Assembly (NCBI RefSeq): GCF_014649735.1
Contig: NZ_BMTP01000022.1
Location: 1 to 64,000, forward strand
DNA length: 64,000 nt
Reading direction: 5' to 3'
Origin: Streptomyces lavendofoliae
GTDB lineage: Bacteria > Actinomycetota > Actinomycetes > Streptomycetales > Streptomycetaceae
Shown: positions 35,034 through 43,424 of the stretch, piece after piece
How the letters are laid out: every line of letters begins with the position of its first letter
Position numbering within the stretch: the first letter of the stretch is position 1
Made by a program: the position numbers and the translations under genes
Notes under the pieces: generated by a model
What the model was told of the DNA's origin: nothing
What the model saw: the letters and a program-made list of their open reading frames with translations, nothing else
Database searches by the model: none

Positions 35034-35284
35034 CCTCACCCACGTCTCGTCGGGGCGACCGGGGGAGCGAACCACGCCGGTCAGGCCGCGATATCGACGG
35101 GCTTCGGCGCCTCAACCGTAATTCTTCAACCGTGAGGAATCGCTCGCCCAGTACGACCGGGACCGGCCAGTCCCGGCTCCTGTAAGGAACCGCGCAACCG
35201 CACGCCGGCACGTGCCGTTCGGCACGCCTGGACCCGGGACTGCCGACGCCGGGGCAGCAGGAGGTCGCGGCGGCGATCCCGCGC
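35034..35284. other. gene-free junction at the left edge of the low-GC patch
   Basis: No start with a ribosome site is seen, and stops fall in all forward frames. Composition drops in GC from about 35080. This looks like the scar where the AbiEi-like gene lost its end. Confidence 0.45.
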
Positions 35285-35696
35285 ATGGAGGTCGGCGGCC
35301 AGAGTGTCAGGCTCGACCACCTCGACATTGCCTACGCCGCTAATGGCAGCACGTCCATCCGCAACTCCAAATGGCCGCAAGAACACGCAATTCGCCGAGG
35401 ACGGCGAGGTCTTGTCCAAGATCCTCGAGGACCCGACATGGGCCTGCCGGGCTTCGGGACGGCGGCCGGTCGCATACGCTCGAGTCGGACCCGACGCGGG
35501 GCTCGACTTCCTGTCGAACGCCGAGCTGGGACACGCTGTGTCGTATCCCGTCGCCGAGGAGATGCGCCAGTCAACCGAAAGCAAGCCCTACGTCATGTTC
35601 GTCGACGCCTACGAGGTCATGGTGCCCACGCCGCTGCCCGGGGCCGCCGGTCGCAACATCGCTACTCGCTTCTGCCGGGGGGCACATGCGGCATGA
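35285..35696 (+). pseudogene. broken gene of unknown family
   Basis: Two coherent stretches lie in different frames. The first runs from upstream through 35285 to about 35375 (GQSVRLDHLDIAYAANGSTS). The second continues from about 35380 to the stop at 35696 (FAEDGEVLSKILEDPTW, ELGHAVSYPVAEEMRQ, YVMFVDAYEVMVPTP). A single-base shift near 35345-35385 would join them. No start codon with a ribosome site precedes it. The family is not recognised. Confidence 0.45.
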
Positions 35697-35774
35697 CGGT
35701 CAGACCGGGCGACGCTTCGTAATAAAATTGTCAGCGGTCGAGGGATGGTGTGGCTCAGTGTGATGCTTCCGGGC

Positions 35775-35787
35775 TAGCTTCGGCGAA
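35775..35787 (+). promoter_or_regulatory. -10 box for a leaderless MrcB-nuclease transcript
   Basis: TAGCTT at 35775-35780 puts transcription start at 35787, the first base of the ATG. No good -35 box is seen. Confidence 0.5.
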
Positions 35788-36890
35788 TGTCTCTTCGTGA
35801 CCTGCTGATACGTATCGCCAAGACCTACGAGCCGGATGGCATGGCGTCTAGTGACCTTCCAGGACACGCCCTACTGTGGGCGGTGCAGGAGCGAACGGAC
35901 CTTCCCTGGCCCACAGGGTGCTTCGCGGTTGGGTACGGCGGTCAGGGAAAGGCGAGTTTGACCCCCTGGATCGGCGTCTTCGATCGAACCATCAACGAGA
36001 ACCCACACGATGGCCTCTACCTCGCTTACATCTTCGACTACCCGCGCACGACTGTCACGCTGACACTGCAACAGGGTGTGACCAAGCTAAGCAGGGCATA
36101 TGGGAAGGGTGGCAAGCTCCACCGCTATTTGATGGCTCAAGCCCAGACACTGCGTGGAGCTTTGCGTCCGGTGCTGGCCGAGCGGTGGAGGGACTCAATG
36201 GACCTGCTCGTCGCCCCTCAGCACTGGCGCCCTCGCTCGTACGAGAAAGCCAATGTGGCGGCGCGGCGGTACAGGGTAGATGATTTGCCGGCGGATGACG
36301 TCCTGATTAGTGATCTAGGGGAGGCGGTTCAGCTCCTTAGAGATGCCGCCGTCGTTGACCGCTTTTGGCTGCAAGCGCCGAAGGATGACGAACCCGTCTT
36401 CGAGTATCCGGACCGTGCGCATGGCAACCGCTCGCTGAGTGGGTTTCGGGCAAAGAGTAGCGAAAGCTATTACGTCGATGTCCAAGGAGGTCGGCAAGAG
36501 CGAACCAGGGAGCATGAGGCGCTGCTGCTGCGGTTCGCCCAACATGCCGTTGCGTGCGGGTATATCCCGATTACGCGAGGGGTGCACCCCCGGGACGTGG
36601 TCCTGCGTCATCATCGCTCACCAGGGCGCGAGTGGCTTGTCGAGGGCAAGACGGTTAAGCCAGGGCAGGAATACCGTGCCGTACGTGAAGCGGTGGGGCA
36701 GCTGTACGAGTACCGGCACTTCTACTACGAGAAGAAGGGGCAGCGTCCTCCGTACCTACTGGCTCTCTTCACGCACGATATCGGGGAGTTCACCGACTAC
36801 CTAGCAACGCTCGGCATTGTGGCCATGTGGGAGCGTCCCAGTGGTTGGGGAGGCTCCGAGCAAGTCGTTAAGTGGCGTCTGGCTGATTAG
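35787..36890 (+). CDS. MrcB-domain (DUF3578) protein fused to a PD-(D/E)XK nuclease domain
   Basis: 367 residues. Residues about 1-150 match the MrcB N-terminal domain (PWIGVFD, then the DGLYLAYIFD and VTLTLQQGVTKL strands), the part that reads methylated bases in McrB. A middle linker is followed by a nuclease-like domain: Glu244 in a helix, Asp270, Glu286-Gly-Lys288, then Q305-x3-Y309, the order of a PD-(D/E)XK fold with a RecB-like QxxxY motif. No McrB GTPase or McrC gene is adjacent. GC is about 57% in two sampled 60-base lines, well below the neighbours. A modification-dependent restriction enzyme is the best guess; activity is untested. Confidence 0.78.
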   Translation: MSLRDLLIRIAKTYEPDGMASSDLPGHALLWAVQERTDLPWPTGCFAVGYGGQGKASLTPWIGVFDRTINENPHDGLYLAYIFDYPRTTVTLTLQQGVTKLSRAYGKGGKLHRYLMAQAQTLRGALRPVLAERWRDSMDLLVAPQHWRPRSYEKANVAARRYRVDDLPADDVLISDLGEAVQLLRDAAVVDRFWLQAPKDDEPVFEYPDRAHGNRSLSGFRAKSSESYYVDVQGGRQERTREHEALLLRFAQHAVACGYIPITRGVHPRDVVLRHHRSPGREWLVEGKTVKPGQEYRAVREAVGQLYEYRHFYYEKKGQRPPYLLALFTHDIGEFTDYLATLGIVAMWERPSGWGGSEQVVKWRLAD

Positions 36891-36904
36891 GGCGAGGGAC
36901 CGGC

Positions 36905-37378
36905 TCAGCCGTTGTCGCAGCCCACGCCGTCGTTGTCGCGGTCCAGGTGGCGGGCGTAGCCGGGGTCGCCGCGGTGGACGGGGGCGGCGCCGGCGGCGCG
37001 GGCGGCGGCGCAGTTGGCGTAGTAGACGTTCTCGCCACCGGAGTTGGAGCCGGAGTCAGTGTCCGAGTCGGTGATGGTCGCGTCGTCGTTGTCGGCCGCT
37101 GCGGGGGCCTGGCGGGTGACCGTGGCCGTCGCCGTGACGGTCGCGGTGACGGTGACCGCGGGGGCCGGGGCCGCGGCGGGGGTGGCGGTGACCGTCGCGG
37201 TGGCCGTGGTGGTGACGGTGGGAGCGGGGGCGGCCTTCCTGGTGGAGGTGGCGGAGTCCTCGGAGCCCATGGCCCCGCAGCCCGTGCCGATCATCAGGAG
37301 CAGCAAGCCGCCCGCCCAGACGCGCTTCATGCGGTACAGGGGGCGGGCGGCGGACGGCTGCTGGTAGGAGTTGGTCAT
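36905..37378 (-). CDS. lipoprotein with Excalibur calcium-binding domain
   Basis: 157 residues. A basic start, a hydrophobic stretch and the lipobox GTGC give a lipid-anchored protein. A long Thr/Val/Ala-rich linker (about 45-105) spans the cell wall. The C-terminal Excalibur domain (YYANCAAARAAG, then DRDNDGVGC) binds Ca2+ and is typical of surface proteins and nucleases. Here it stands alone with no enzyme domain. Its function is not known. It is convergent with the MrcB-nuclease gene, 14 bases apart. Confidence 0.85.
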   Translation of the reverse strand: MTNSYQQPSAARPLYRMKRVWAGGLLLLMIGTGCGAMGSEDSATSTRKAAPAPTVTTTATATVTATPAAAPAPAVTVTATVTATATVTRQAPAAADNDDATITDSDTDSGSNSGGENVYYANCAAARAAGAAPVHRGDPGYARHLDRDNDGVGCDNG

Positions 37379-37512
37379 GGGCGCGGTTCTCCCTCATACA
37401 CAGGGACTGGGACTGCGTGGGGGAACAGGGCGCCAGTCAGCGGCAGTAGTTCATGGTGAAAATACTGCACGGGTCCGGTGAAGAGGAGGCGAATGCTCCA
37501 AATCCTGGACGG

Positions 37513-38526
37513 TCAGATCCGCGCCGTCCCGTGGCAGTCGCCGTACTTCGTGCCCGAGCCGCACCAGCAGGGGGAGGTGCGGGACGGGGGCCAGGGGGTG
37601 GCGCGGCCACGGGCGGCGAGGGTGGTGGCGTACTGGGGGAGCAGGGCCGCGTTGGAGGGGGAGGCCGACTCGGAGGCGGCGAACGCCTCGTACGAGGGGA
37701 CCGTCCCCTGGACGATGCCCAGGTTCGGGGTGCCCGCGGCGGAGAGCTCGCGCAGGGAGGCCTCCAGGTCCGTGAGGTGCGCCGCGTGCGTGGGGTACTC
37801 CGACTCCAGTTCCGGGTAGGCCGCGAGCAGCTCGGCCAGCTCGTCGGCCGGCCAGAGCAGGACGGCCACCGGGAAGGGGCGGGACAGGGCCGTGCGGTAC
37901 GAGCCGAGTTCGCTGCGCAGGCGGGCGATCTCCGCCTGGAGTTCCGCCGGGTCGGAGGAGCCGAGGGACCACAGGCGCTTGGGGTCGTGCAGCTCGTCGA
38001 GCGGGACGGAGCCGGTGTGGAGGCGGTCGGCCAGGACGTCCCAGTCGTCGTGGCGGAGCCCGAGCAGGCGGCGCACCCGGTGGCGGCCCATGAGGAGGGA
38101 CTGCGAGGGGTACGGCACCTCGTCGTCGGGCGAGGGGAGCAGGCCGGTGACGGCGGTGGAGAAGACGGCCTCGCTGGACTCCAGCTCGTCGTGGGCCTCC
38201 AGCGTCTCGGCGACGATCTCCCACGCGGCGGCGTCCGACGGGGGCGTCGCGCGGATGCCGTCGATGATGACCCGGGCCTCGGCCTCGTGGCCGTACTCCC
38301 ACAGGTTGGCCGCCTTCAGGGCCCTGATCAGCTGCGGGTTCTCCGGGGGCGGTGTCGCGGCCAGGAGGTCGTCGTACAGCGTCGTCGCGCGCGTGCGGGC
38401 GCCGGCCAGCTCCAGGTGGGCGGCCGCCCTGAGGAGCAGCGGTTCGCGGTCCTCGGGGTACTGCGCCGCGGTGCGCAGCAGACGCTCGGCTTCGGTGATG
38501 TGATCGGCAGGCGTGTCGGGGCGCAT
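37513..38526 (-). CDS. TPR-like protein with C-terminal SEC-C zinc motif
   Basis: 337 residues from the ATG at 38526. The N-terminal two thirds is a run of helical hairpins of the tetratricopeptide kind (AERLLRTAAQYPEDREPLLL, LYDDLLAATPP). The C-terminal CWCGSGTKYGDCHG is a SEC-C zinc-binding motif with Cys-x-Cys and Cys-His ligands, as in SecA and many adaptor proteins. It is a soluble, acidic, likely protein-binding factor. No operon partner is seen. Confidence 0.85.
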   Translation of the reverse strand: MRPDTPADHITEAERLLRTAAQYPEDREPLLLRAAAHLELAGARTRATTLYDDLLAATPPPENPQLIRALKAANLWEYGHEAEARVIIDGIRATPPSDAAAWEIVAETLEAHDELESSEAVFSTAVTGLLPSPDDEVPYPSQSLLMGRHRVRRLLGLRHDDWDVLADRLHTGSVPLDELHDPKRLWSLGSSDPAELQAEIARLRSELGSYRTALSRPFPVAVLLWPADELAELLAAYPELESEYPTHAAHLTDLEASLRELSAAGTPNLGIVQGTVPSYEAFAASESASPSNAALLPQYATTLAARGRATPWPPSRTSPCWCGSGTKYGDCHGTARI

Positions 38527-38988
38527 GGGTGACACCGTACTGCCGTGCGGCGGGTGCGGTGGGCCGACGGGCGAGCACCTGCCGTGCCACCGCGTGCGTG
38601 CGGTCGCCGGTGGTGGTACGGCGGCGGTGGCGGTACGGGCGACGCGCGGCGCTCCCGCCCGCGGGCACGGCACGCGTGCGGGGCGCATGCGGGAAAGTCC
38701 GGGGCGAGGGCGGGCGCATGCGGTGCGGGGCCGGGGACTGGGCGGTGCGGGGCCGGGGACGTGGGCGGTACGGGCGCCGGGTACCGCCGGCCGACCTGCC
38801 CCGCCCTCGGGGCACCGCCGGCCCGGTCGGGGCGCCGGACCGGGGGCAGGGCCGGGAGTTCACGTATGTGGCCGGGATCGGCACCCCGCCTTCCGTGCCG
38901 CCCCGAGTACAGTTCTGGCTACCGGGCCGCCGTCGCGGGAACCTTCGCCGACGCGCCCGCGTCCGTAGGAGAGAGGAGGGGAGCGATC
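38527..38988. other. 462-bp intergenic region with GC-rich repeats
   Basis: No gene is seen. A 19-base unit (GCGGTGCGGGGCCGGGGAC) occurs at 38720-38738 and 38742-38760, followed by a diverged piece. A GAGGAGG-like site near 38975 serves the next gene. Confidence 0.6.
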
Positions 38989-39297
38989 GTGAGTGGTCTC
39001 GTCGCGCGGCTCGCGCGCTGCGGTCTGCTCGGCTTCCTGCTGTTCCTCTTCTCCGAGGGCCTGTACGCCGAGGGCGGCGCCCTCTCCGCGGCCGTGGCGC
39101 TCGCCGCCGTCGGCTCCGAGCTGGTCGCCTGCGCGGTCATCGCCGCCCGCCGTGTACCCGCGGTCCCGCCGACACGGGTGCGCACGGCCATCCGCGACCG
39201 CGAACACCGCACCGCGTTCCTGCCCCAGCGCGATCCCGACGCCTCCGGGCGCCGGCGGCCCCGAGCGCCCGGCCGTCTCCTTCCGACGGCCGCGTAG
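38989..39297 (+). CDS. DUF6412-like small membrane protein
   Basis: 102 residues from a GTG with GAGGAGGGG upstream. Two membrane helices (about 10-25 and 32-52) are followed by a basic tail rich in Arg and Pro. It resembles the DUF6412 proteins of Streptomyces, which lie just before a YidC-type gene as here. The family name is from memory. A membrane-insertion-linked role is inference from the neighbour. Confidence 0.65.
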   Translation: MSGLVARLARCGLLGFLLFLFSEGLYAEGGALSAAVALAAVGSELVACAVIAARRVPAVPPTRVRTAIRDREHRTAFLPQRDPDASGRRRPRAPGRLLPTAA

Positions 39298-39388
39298 GGG
39301 CTCACCGGACTCCGGGTCCTCCTCGCGGTTCCGTCCTGCCGAGATCCACTTCTCCCGGTACGACGAGACCCTCGGAGGGCTCCTTCCC

Positions 39389-40081
39389 ATGTCCGTTTTC
39401 GCCTCACTGGTCGAGCAGCTCGCCGGCCTGCTCCAGCCCCTGTTCCACGGCTCCTCCACCGCCGCCGCGATCGTCGTGTTCACCTTGTGCGTACGGCTCG
39501 CCGTGCACCCGCTGTCCCGGGCCGCCGCACGCGGCCAGAAGGCACGGACCCGGCTCGCGCCCAAGGTGGCCGAACTGCGTGAGAAGCACGCCAAGGACCC
39601 CGAGCGGCTCCAGCGGGCGGTGCTGGAGCTGCACGCCCAGGAGAAGGTGTCGCCGTTGGCCGGCTGCCTGCCGAGCCTGCTCCAGGCGCCCGCCTTCTTC
39701 CTGATGTACCACCTCTTCTCCGGCGGCGGCATGACCGGCCACGCCCTGCTGGCCGCTCCCCTCGGCGGGCGCTGGGCGGACGCCCTCGGCCACGGCGGCC
39801 TCCTCGGGGACGCCGGGCTGGTGTACCTCGCGCTGTTCGCGATCGTCGCCGCCGTCGCCACGTACACCTACCGGCGCACCCGGGGGCAGATGACGGAGCT
39901 CGGCGGGGGCATGGCCGGGGGCCTGGGCGCCGGGGTGGGCAAGGTGATACCGCTGCTGTCCTTCGCCACGCTCGTCACCGTCGCCGTGGTGCCGCTCGCC
40001 GCCGCGCTCTACGTCGTGACGAGTACGGCCTGGACCGCCGCCGAGCGCGCGTACCTGTACCGGGAGACGTCCACGGTGTGA
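39389..40081 (+). CDS. YidC/Oxa1-family membrane protein insertase paralogue
   Basis: 230 residues. Five hydrophobic segments with the family signature LAPKVAELREKHAKDPERLQRAVLE-type cytoplasmic hairpin (split after helix 1) and LAGCLPSLLQAPAFFLMYHL. There is no large periplasmic domain, as in Gram-positive YidC. It is not next to rpmH-rnpA, so it is an accessory copy. GGAGGG precedes the ATG. It follows the small DUF6412-like gene by 91 bases. Confidence 0.88.
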   Translation: MSVFASLVEQLAGLLQPLFHGSSTAAAIVVFTLCVRLAVHPLSRAAARGQKARTRLAPKVAELREKHAKDPERLQRAVLELHAQEKVSPLAGCLPSLLQAPAFFLMYHLFSGGGMTGHALLAAPLGGRWADALGHGGLLGDAGLVYLALFAIVAAVATYTYRRTRGQMTELGGGMAGGLGAGVGKVIPLLSFATLVTVAVVPLAAALYVVTSTAWTAAERAYLYRETSTV

Positions 40082-40182
40082 ACGGGGTCTTGCGGGGTGA
40101 ACCGTTGTCTTGGAGGATCGGCCAATCCTCCGATGGCCGCACTCCATCGGCCGGGGCCTACCTCGACCACAGGGAGAAGACC

Positions 40183-41040
40183 ATGAAGCTGCTGCGCGTC
40201 GGTACGGCGGGGGCGGAGCGCCCCGCGCTGCTCGACCGGGACGGGGTCCTGCGGGACCTGTCCGCGATCGTGCCCGACATCGACGGAGCCCTGCTCTCCG
40301 ACGCGTCCGCGCTCGACCGGGTCCGGGCCGCGGCCGGGGCGGGGGTGCTACCCGCGCTGGACCCCACGGGGCTGCGGATCGGGCCGCCGGTCGCGCGGAT
40401 CGGCAAGGTCGTGTGCATCGGGCTGAACTACCACGACCACGCCGCCGAGACGGGCCAGGCGGTCCCCGCCGAGCCGGTCGTCTTCCTCAAGGCGGCCGAC
40501 ACGGTCGTCGGCCCGGACGACACCGTGCTGGTGCCGCGTGCCAGCCGCAAGACCGACTGGGAGGTCGAGCTCGCGGTGGTCATCGGGCGCACCGCCCGTT
40601 ACGTGGAGTCCGCGGAGGCCGCGCTCGCGCACGTCGCCGGGTACGCGGTCGCCCACGACGTCTCCGAGCGCGAGTTCCAGACAGAGCGCGGCGGCACCTG
40701 GGACAAGGGCAAGAACTGCGAGACGTTCAACCCGCTCGGTCCCTGGCTGGTGACGGCCGACGAGGTACCGGACCCGCAGGCGCTGTCGCTGAGGTTGTGG
40801 GTCAACGGCGAGCTGAAGCAGGACGGCTCCACGGCCGACCAGATCTTCCCCGTGGCGGAGGTCGTGCGGTACGTCAGCCAGTTCATGACGCTCCACCCGG
40901 GCGACGTCATCAACACCGGTACGCCGGCTGGCGTGGCCATGGGACAGCCGGAGCCGAAGCCGTTCCTGCGCGCCGGGGACGTCGTCGAGCTGGAGGTCGA
41001 GGGGCTCGGGCGGCAGCGGCAGGAGCTGAAGGACGCCTGA
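40183..41040 (+). CDS. fumarylacetoacetate hydrolase-family protein
   Basis: 285 residues. The C-terminal two thirds is the FAH fold: IGLNYHDHAAETG, the metal ligands in DWEVELAVVIGR, and TGTPAGVAMGQ. Members hydrolyse or decarboxylate acyl-pyruvates and related 2-oxo acids in aromatic compound breakdown; the exact substrate is not readable. The ATG at 40183 was chosen because the conserved protein starts there. Its stop codon lies in the first unit of a 34-base tandem repeat. Confidence 0.9.
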   Translation: MKLLRVGTAGAERPALLDRDGVLRDLSAIVPDIDGALLSDASALDRVRAAAGAGVLPALDPTGLRIGPPVARIGKVVCIGLNYHDHAAETGQAVPAEPVVFLKAADTVVGPDDTVLVPRASRKTDWEVELAVVIGRTARYVESAEAALAHVAGYAVAHDVSEREFQTERGGTWDKGKNCETFNPLGPWLVTADEVPDPQALSLRLWVNGELKQDGSTADQIFPVAEVVRYVSQFMTLHPGDVINTGTPAGVAMGQPEPKPFLRAGDVVELEVEGLGRQRQELKDA

Positions 41041-41133
41041 CGACGGCGCGGGGACGGCGTGGGACGACGCCTGACGACGGCGCGGGGACGGCGTGGGACG
41101 ACGCCTGACGACGGCGCGGGGACGGCGCGGGAC
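41032..41133. repeat. three 34-bp tandem repeats at the end of the FAH gene
   Basis: Period 34, units beginning at 41032, 41066 and 41100, each starting with GACGCCTGA. The first unit contains the last codons and stop of the FAH gene, so the others duplicate its 3' end. Confidence 0.9.
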
Positions 41134-41310
41134 GGCACGCGAGCCGGCCCCGGGACGCGGTCGTACGCGACCCGGGGCAGGCGGTGGGCGGGGCCGCTGG
41201 TACCAGGGGGCGTACGCGCCCGGGTCGCCGCGCCGGTGCGGCCCGCCGCCGTCGACTCCCCACGCCCCGCTCGTCCCGCCCGCCCCGCTCGTCCCACCCG
41301 CCCCGGCCGC

Positions 41311-41487
41311 ACCGGGCCCCCGGCCGTCACCGGGCCCCCGGCCGTCACCGGGCCCCCGGCCGTCACCGGGCCCCCGGCCGTCACCGGGCCCCGGCCCTCA
41401 CCGGGCCCCGGCCCTCACCGGGCCCTCGGCCGCCACCGGGCCCCCGGCCCTCACCGGGCCCTCGGCCGTCACCGGGCCCGGGCCGCC
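41311..41487. repeat. array of about ten 17-18 bp repeats at the end of the AraC gene
   Basis: Unit ACCGGGCCCCCGGCCGTC or near variants, about ten copies. Each holds the small palindromes GGGCCC and CGGCCG. The last units contain the stop of the minus-strand AraC gene. A second, shorter repeat (about 41265-41300) precedes it. Confidence 0.88.
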
Positions 41488-42287
41488 GTGGCCCTGGCCG
41501 TACGGGCGTAGTGACCGGGCGCGACGCCCACGAGCCGTTTGAAGTGCCGGGTCAGGTGCGACTGGTCGTAGAAGCCGGCCGCGGCGGCCACCGCACCCGG
41601 GGGCCGCCCCTCCAGCAGGAGCCGCCGGGCGCGGTCGACCCGGCGGGCGGTCAGGTACTGGTGCGGGGCGATACCGAAGGCGGCGCTGAACGCCCGGACG
41701 AGGTGCGCGGGGTGGGCGTGCACCAGCCGGGCGGCCTCGTCCAGGGACAGCCCCTGGAGCAGCCGTGCGTCGAGGAGGTCCCGCAGGCCGTGGGCCACCC
41801 CGCGGTCGGGCGTCCTCGGGGCGGCGGCGAGCCGGGGCCGCAGGTGGGCCCGCAGCCGCTCGCCGATCAGGGCGAGCCGGCTCTGCGCCTCCAGCTCGTC
41901 GCCCCGGTGCGCCAGGGCCGTGTGCAGCTGTCCGACCCGCCGGCGCAGGACCGGGTCGCACAGGTCGGGTGCGTCCACCGCCGGGCCGATGAAGCTCTCG
42001 TCCAGGTGGGTCAGGTCGAGGTAGAGCACCCGCTTGCGGAAGCCCTGGGCGGTGGCGGGCGAGCCGTTGTGCGGCACCTGCGGCGGAAGCAGGGACACCG
42101 TGTCGCGCGGGGTGCCGTGCTCGTGGCGGTTCAGGTCGTAGCGGACCGCGCCGGAGTCGACGATCAGCAGGGTCCACGCGTCATGGACGTGCATGGGGTA
42201 GCGGTGCTCGGTGAAGTGGGCGTGGAAGACCTCCACGACACCCGCGACCGGCGGGCGCCACGCGGAAACCTCCTGCCGGGTCACCAT
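41469..42287 (-). CDS. AraC-family transcriptional regulator
   Basis: 272 residues. An N-terminal cupin-like sensing domain (HVHDAWTLLIVDSGAVRYDL, PHNG) and a C-terminal pair of helix-turn-helix motifs (LSLDEAARLVHAHPAHLVRAF and AAGFYDQSHLTRHFKRLVG) define the AraC/XylS type. The ATG at 42287 was chosen; upstream TACGTT suggests a leaderless start. It is divergent from the DUF2000 gene, a pairing seen in other genomes, so it probably controls that gene. The ligand is unknown. Confidence 0.88.
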   Translation of the reverse strand: MVTRQEVSAWRPPVAGVVEVFHAHFTEHRYPMHVHDAWTLLIVDSGAVRYDLNRHEHGTPRDTVSLLPPQVPHNGSPATAQGFRKRVLYLDLTHLDESFIGPAVDAPDLCDPVLRRRVGQLHTALAHRGDELEAQSRLALIGERLRAHLRPRLAAAPRTPDRGVAHGLRDLLDARLLQGLSLDEAARLVHAHPAHLVRAFSAAFGIAPHQYLTARRVDRARRLLLEGRPPGAVAAAAGFYDQSHLTRHFKRLVGVAPGHYARTARATAARAR

Positions 42288-42336
42288 GCAAACAACGTAC
42301 AAGACCCCCCGGTACGGCCGGCGGGAGCATCGGCGC

Positions 42337-42846
42337 ATGACCACCACACCCACCACGACCACCACCGCGACGGCCTCGACCACGGGCGGGACCTCGGCCA
42401 CGGCCGGGTCCACCGCGACGGCCGGCGACCCGCCCGTCCGCTCCGACACCAAGATCGCCGTCCTGCTGCGGGAGGACCTGGAGCCCTGGCAGCGGCTGAA
42501 CGTGACCGCGTTCCTGGTCAGCGGTCTGGGGACGGACCTCCCCGAGGTGGTCGGCGAGCCGTACGCCGACGCCGACGGCACCCCCTACCTGCCGATGTTC
42601 CGTCAGCCCGTCCTGGTCTTCGAGGCGTCGAAGGAGACGCTGACCGCCGCGCACGGCCGGGCCCTGTCCCGCGCGCTGCCCCGGTCGGTGTTCACCTCGG
42701 ACCTCTTCGCCACCGGAAACGACCGGGACAACCGCGCGGCCGTACGGGCCGTGCCGGCGGACCGGCTCGATCTGGTGGGGCTCGCCGTGTACGGGCCGCG
42801 CAACGCGGTCGACAAGGTGATCAAGGGTGCCCGGATGCACCCCTGA
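42337..42846 (+). CDS. DUF2000 family protein
   Basis: 169 residues. A Thr/Ala-rich low-complexity start of about 35 residues is followed by the DUF2000 domain: TKIAVLLREDLEPWQRLNVTA, PMFRQPVLVFEA and LVGLAVYGPRNAVDKV. The family has no known activity. A GGGAG site precedes the ATG. Control by the divergent AraC-type protein is likely from position. Confidence 0.85.
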   Translation: MTTTPTTTTTATASTTGGTSATAGSTATAGDPPVRSDTKIAVLLREDLEPWQRLNVTAFLVSGLGTDLPEVVGEPYADADGTPYLPMFRQPVLVFEASKETLTAAHGRALSRALPRSVFTSDLFATGNDRDNRAAVRAVPADRLDLVGLAVYGPRNAVDKVIKGARMHP

Positions 42847-42917
42847 GCGCGGGGGCCGGCCCGTGGGAGGAGGGGAAAGGCGGGCCACCCCTCGGGGGAG
42901 GGGGGTGGCCCGCCGGC

Positions 42918-43424
42918 TCAGAGGGCGCCCGCCAGGCGCTCCAGCGCTTCCACGACCAGCGCGTGGTCCTCCAGCTGCGGCAGTCCCGAGACGGTGACCG
43001 TCCCGACGACGCCCGCGCCGGTGACCGTGAGGGGGAAGGAACCGCCGTGCGCCGCGTAGCGGTCCGGGTCCAGGCGGGAGTCCGTGTCGAAGGACTTGCC
43101 CTTCGCGCGGAACCGGGTGCCGACCAGGAGGGAACTCTCGGCGTACCGCTCGACGACACGGCGCTTGCGGTCGATCCAGGCGTCGTTGTCCGCGCTCGAC
43201 CCGGGCAGCGCGGCGTGGAAGAGCTGCTGGCCGCCGCGCCGGATGTCGATGGCGACCGGCGCGTTCCGCTCGCGGGCCAGGCCGACCAGGAGCGTGCCGA
43301 GCGTCCAGGCGTCGTCGTACGTGAAGCGGGGCAGGGCGAGGCGGGTCTGCTGCTCCTCCAGCTCACCGACGGTCGGCGCGGTGGCGGTCGCGGCGCCGGC
43401 CGCCGCGGGGTCCGTGCTGCTCAC
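42918..43424 (-). CDS. HbpS/UPF0303-like heme-degrading domain protein
   Basis: 168 residues from a GTG overlapping the stop of the oxidoreductase gene. The core (FTYDDAWTLGTLLVGLARE, APVAIDIRRGGQQLFHAALPG, GGSFPLTVTG) matches the HbpS-like family, which includes heme-binding and degrading proteins. There is no signal peptide, unlike secreted HbpS. It is translationally coupled to the oxidoreductase, so it probably acts in the same process; which one is unclear. Confidence 0.82.
   Translation of the reverse strand: MSSTDPAAAGAATATAPTVGELEEQQTRLALPRFTYDDAWTLGTLLVGLARERNAPVAIDIRRGGQQLFHAALPGSSADNDAWIDRKRRVVERYAESSLLVGTRFRAKGKSFDTDSRLDPDRYAAHGGSFPLTVTGAGVVGTVTVSGLPQLEDHALVVEALERLAGAL

Noticed and set aside
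41311..41487. CRISPR array
   Set aside because: Units are contiguous with no unique spacers and no cas genes are present.
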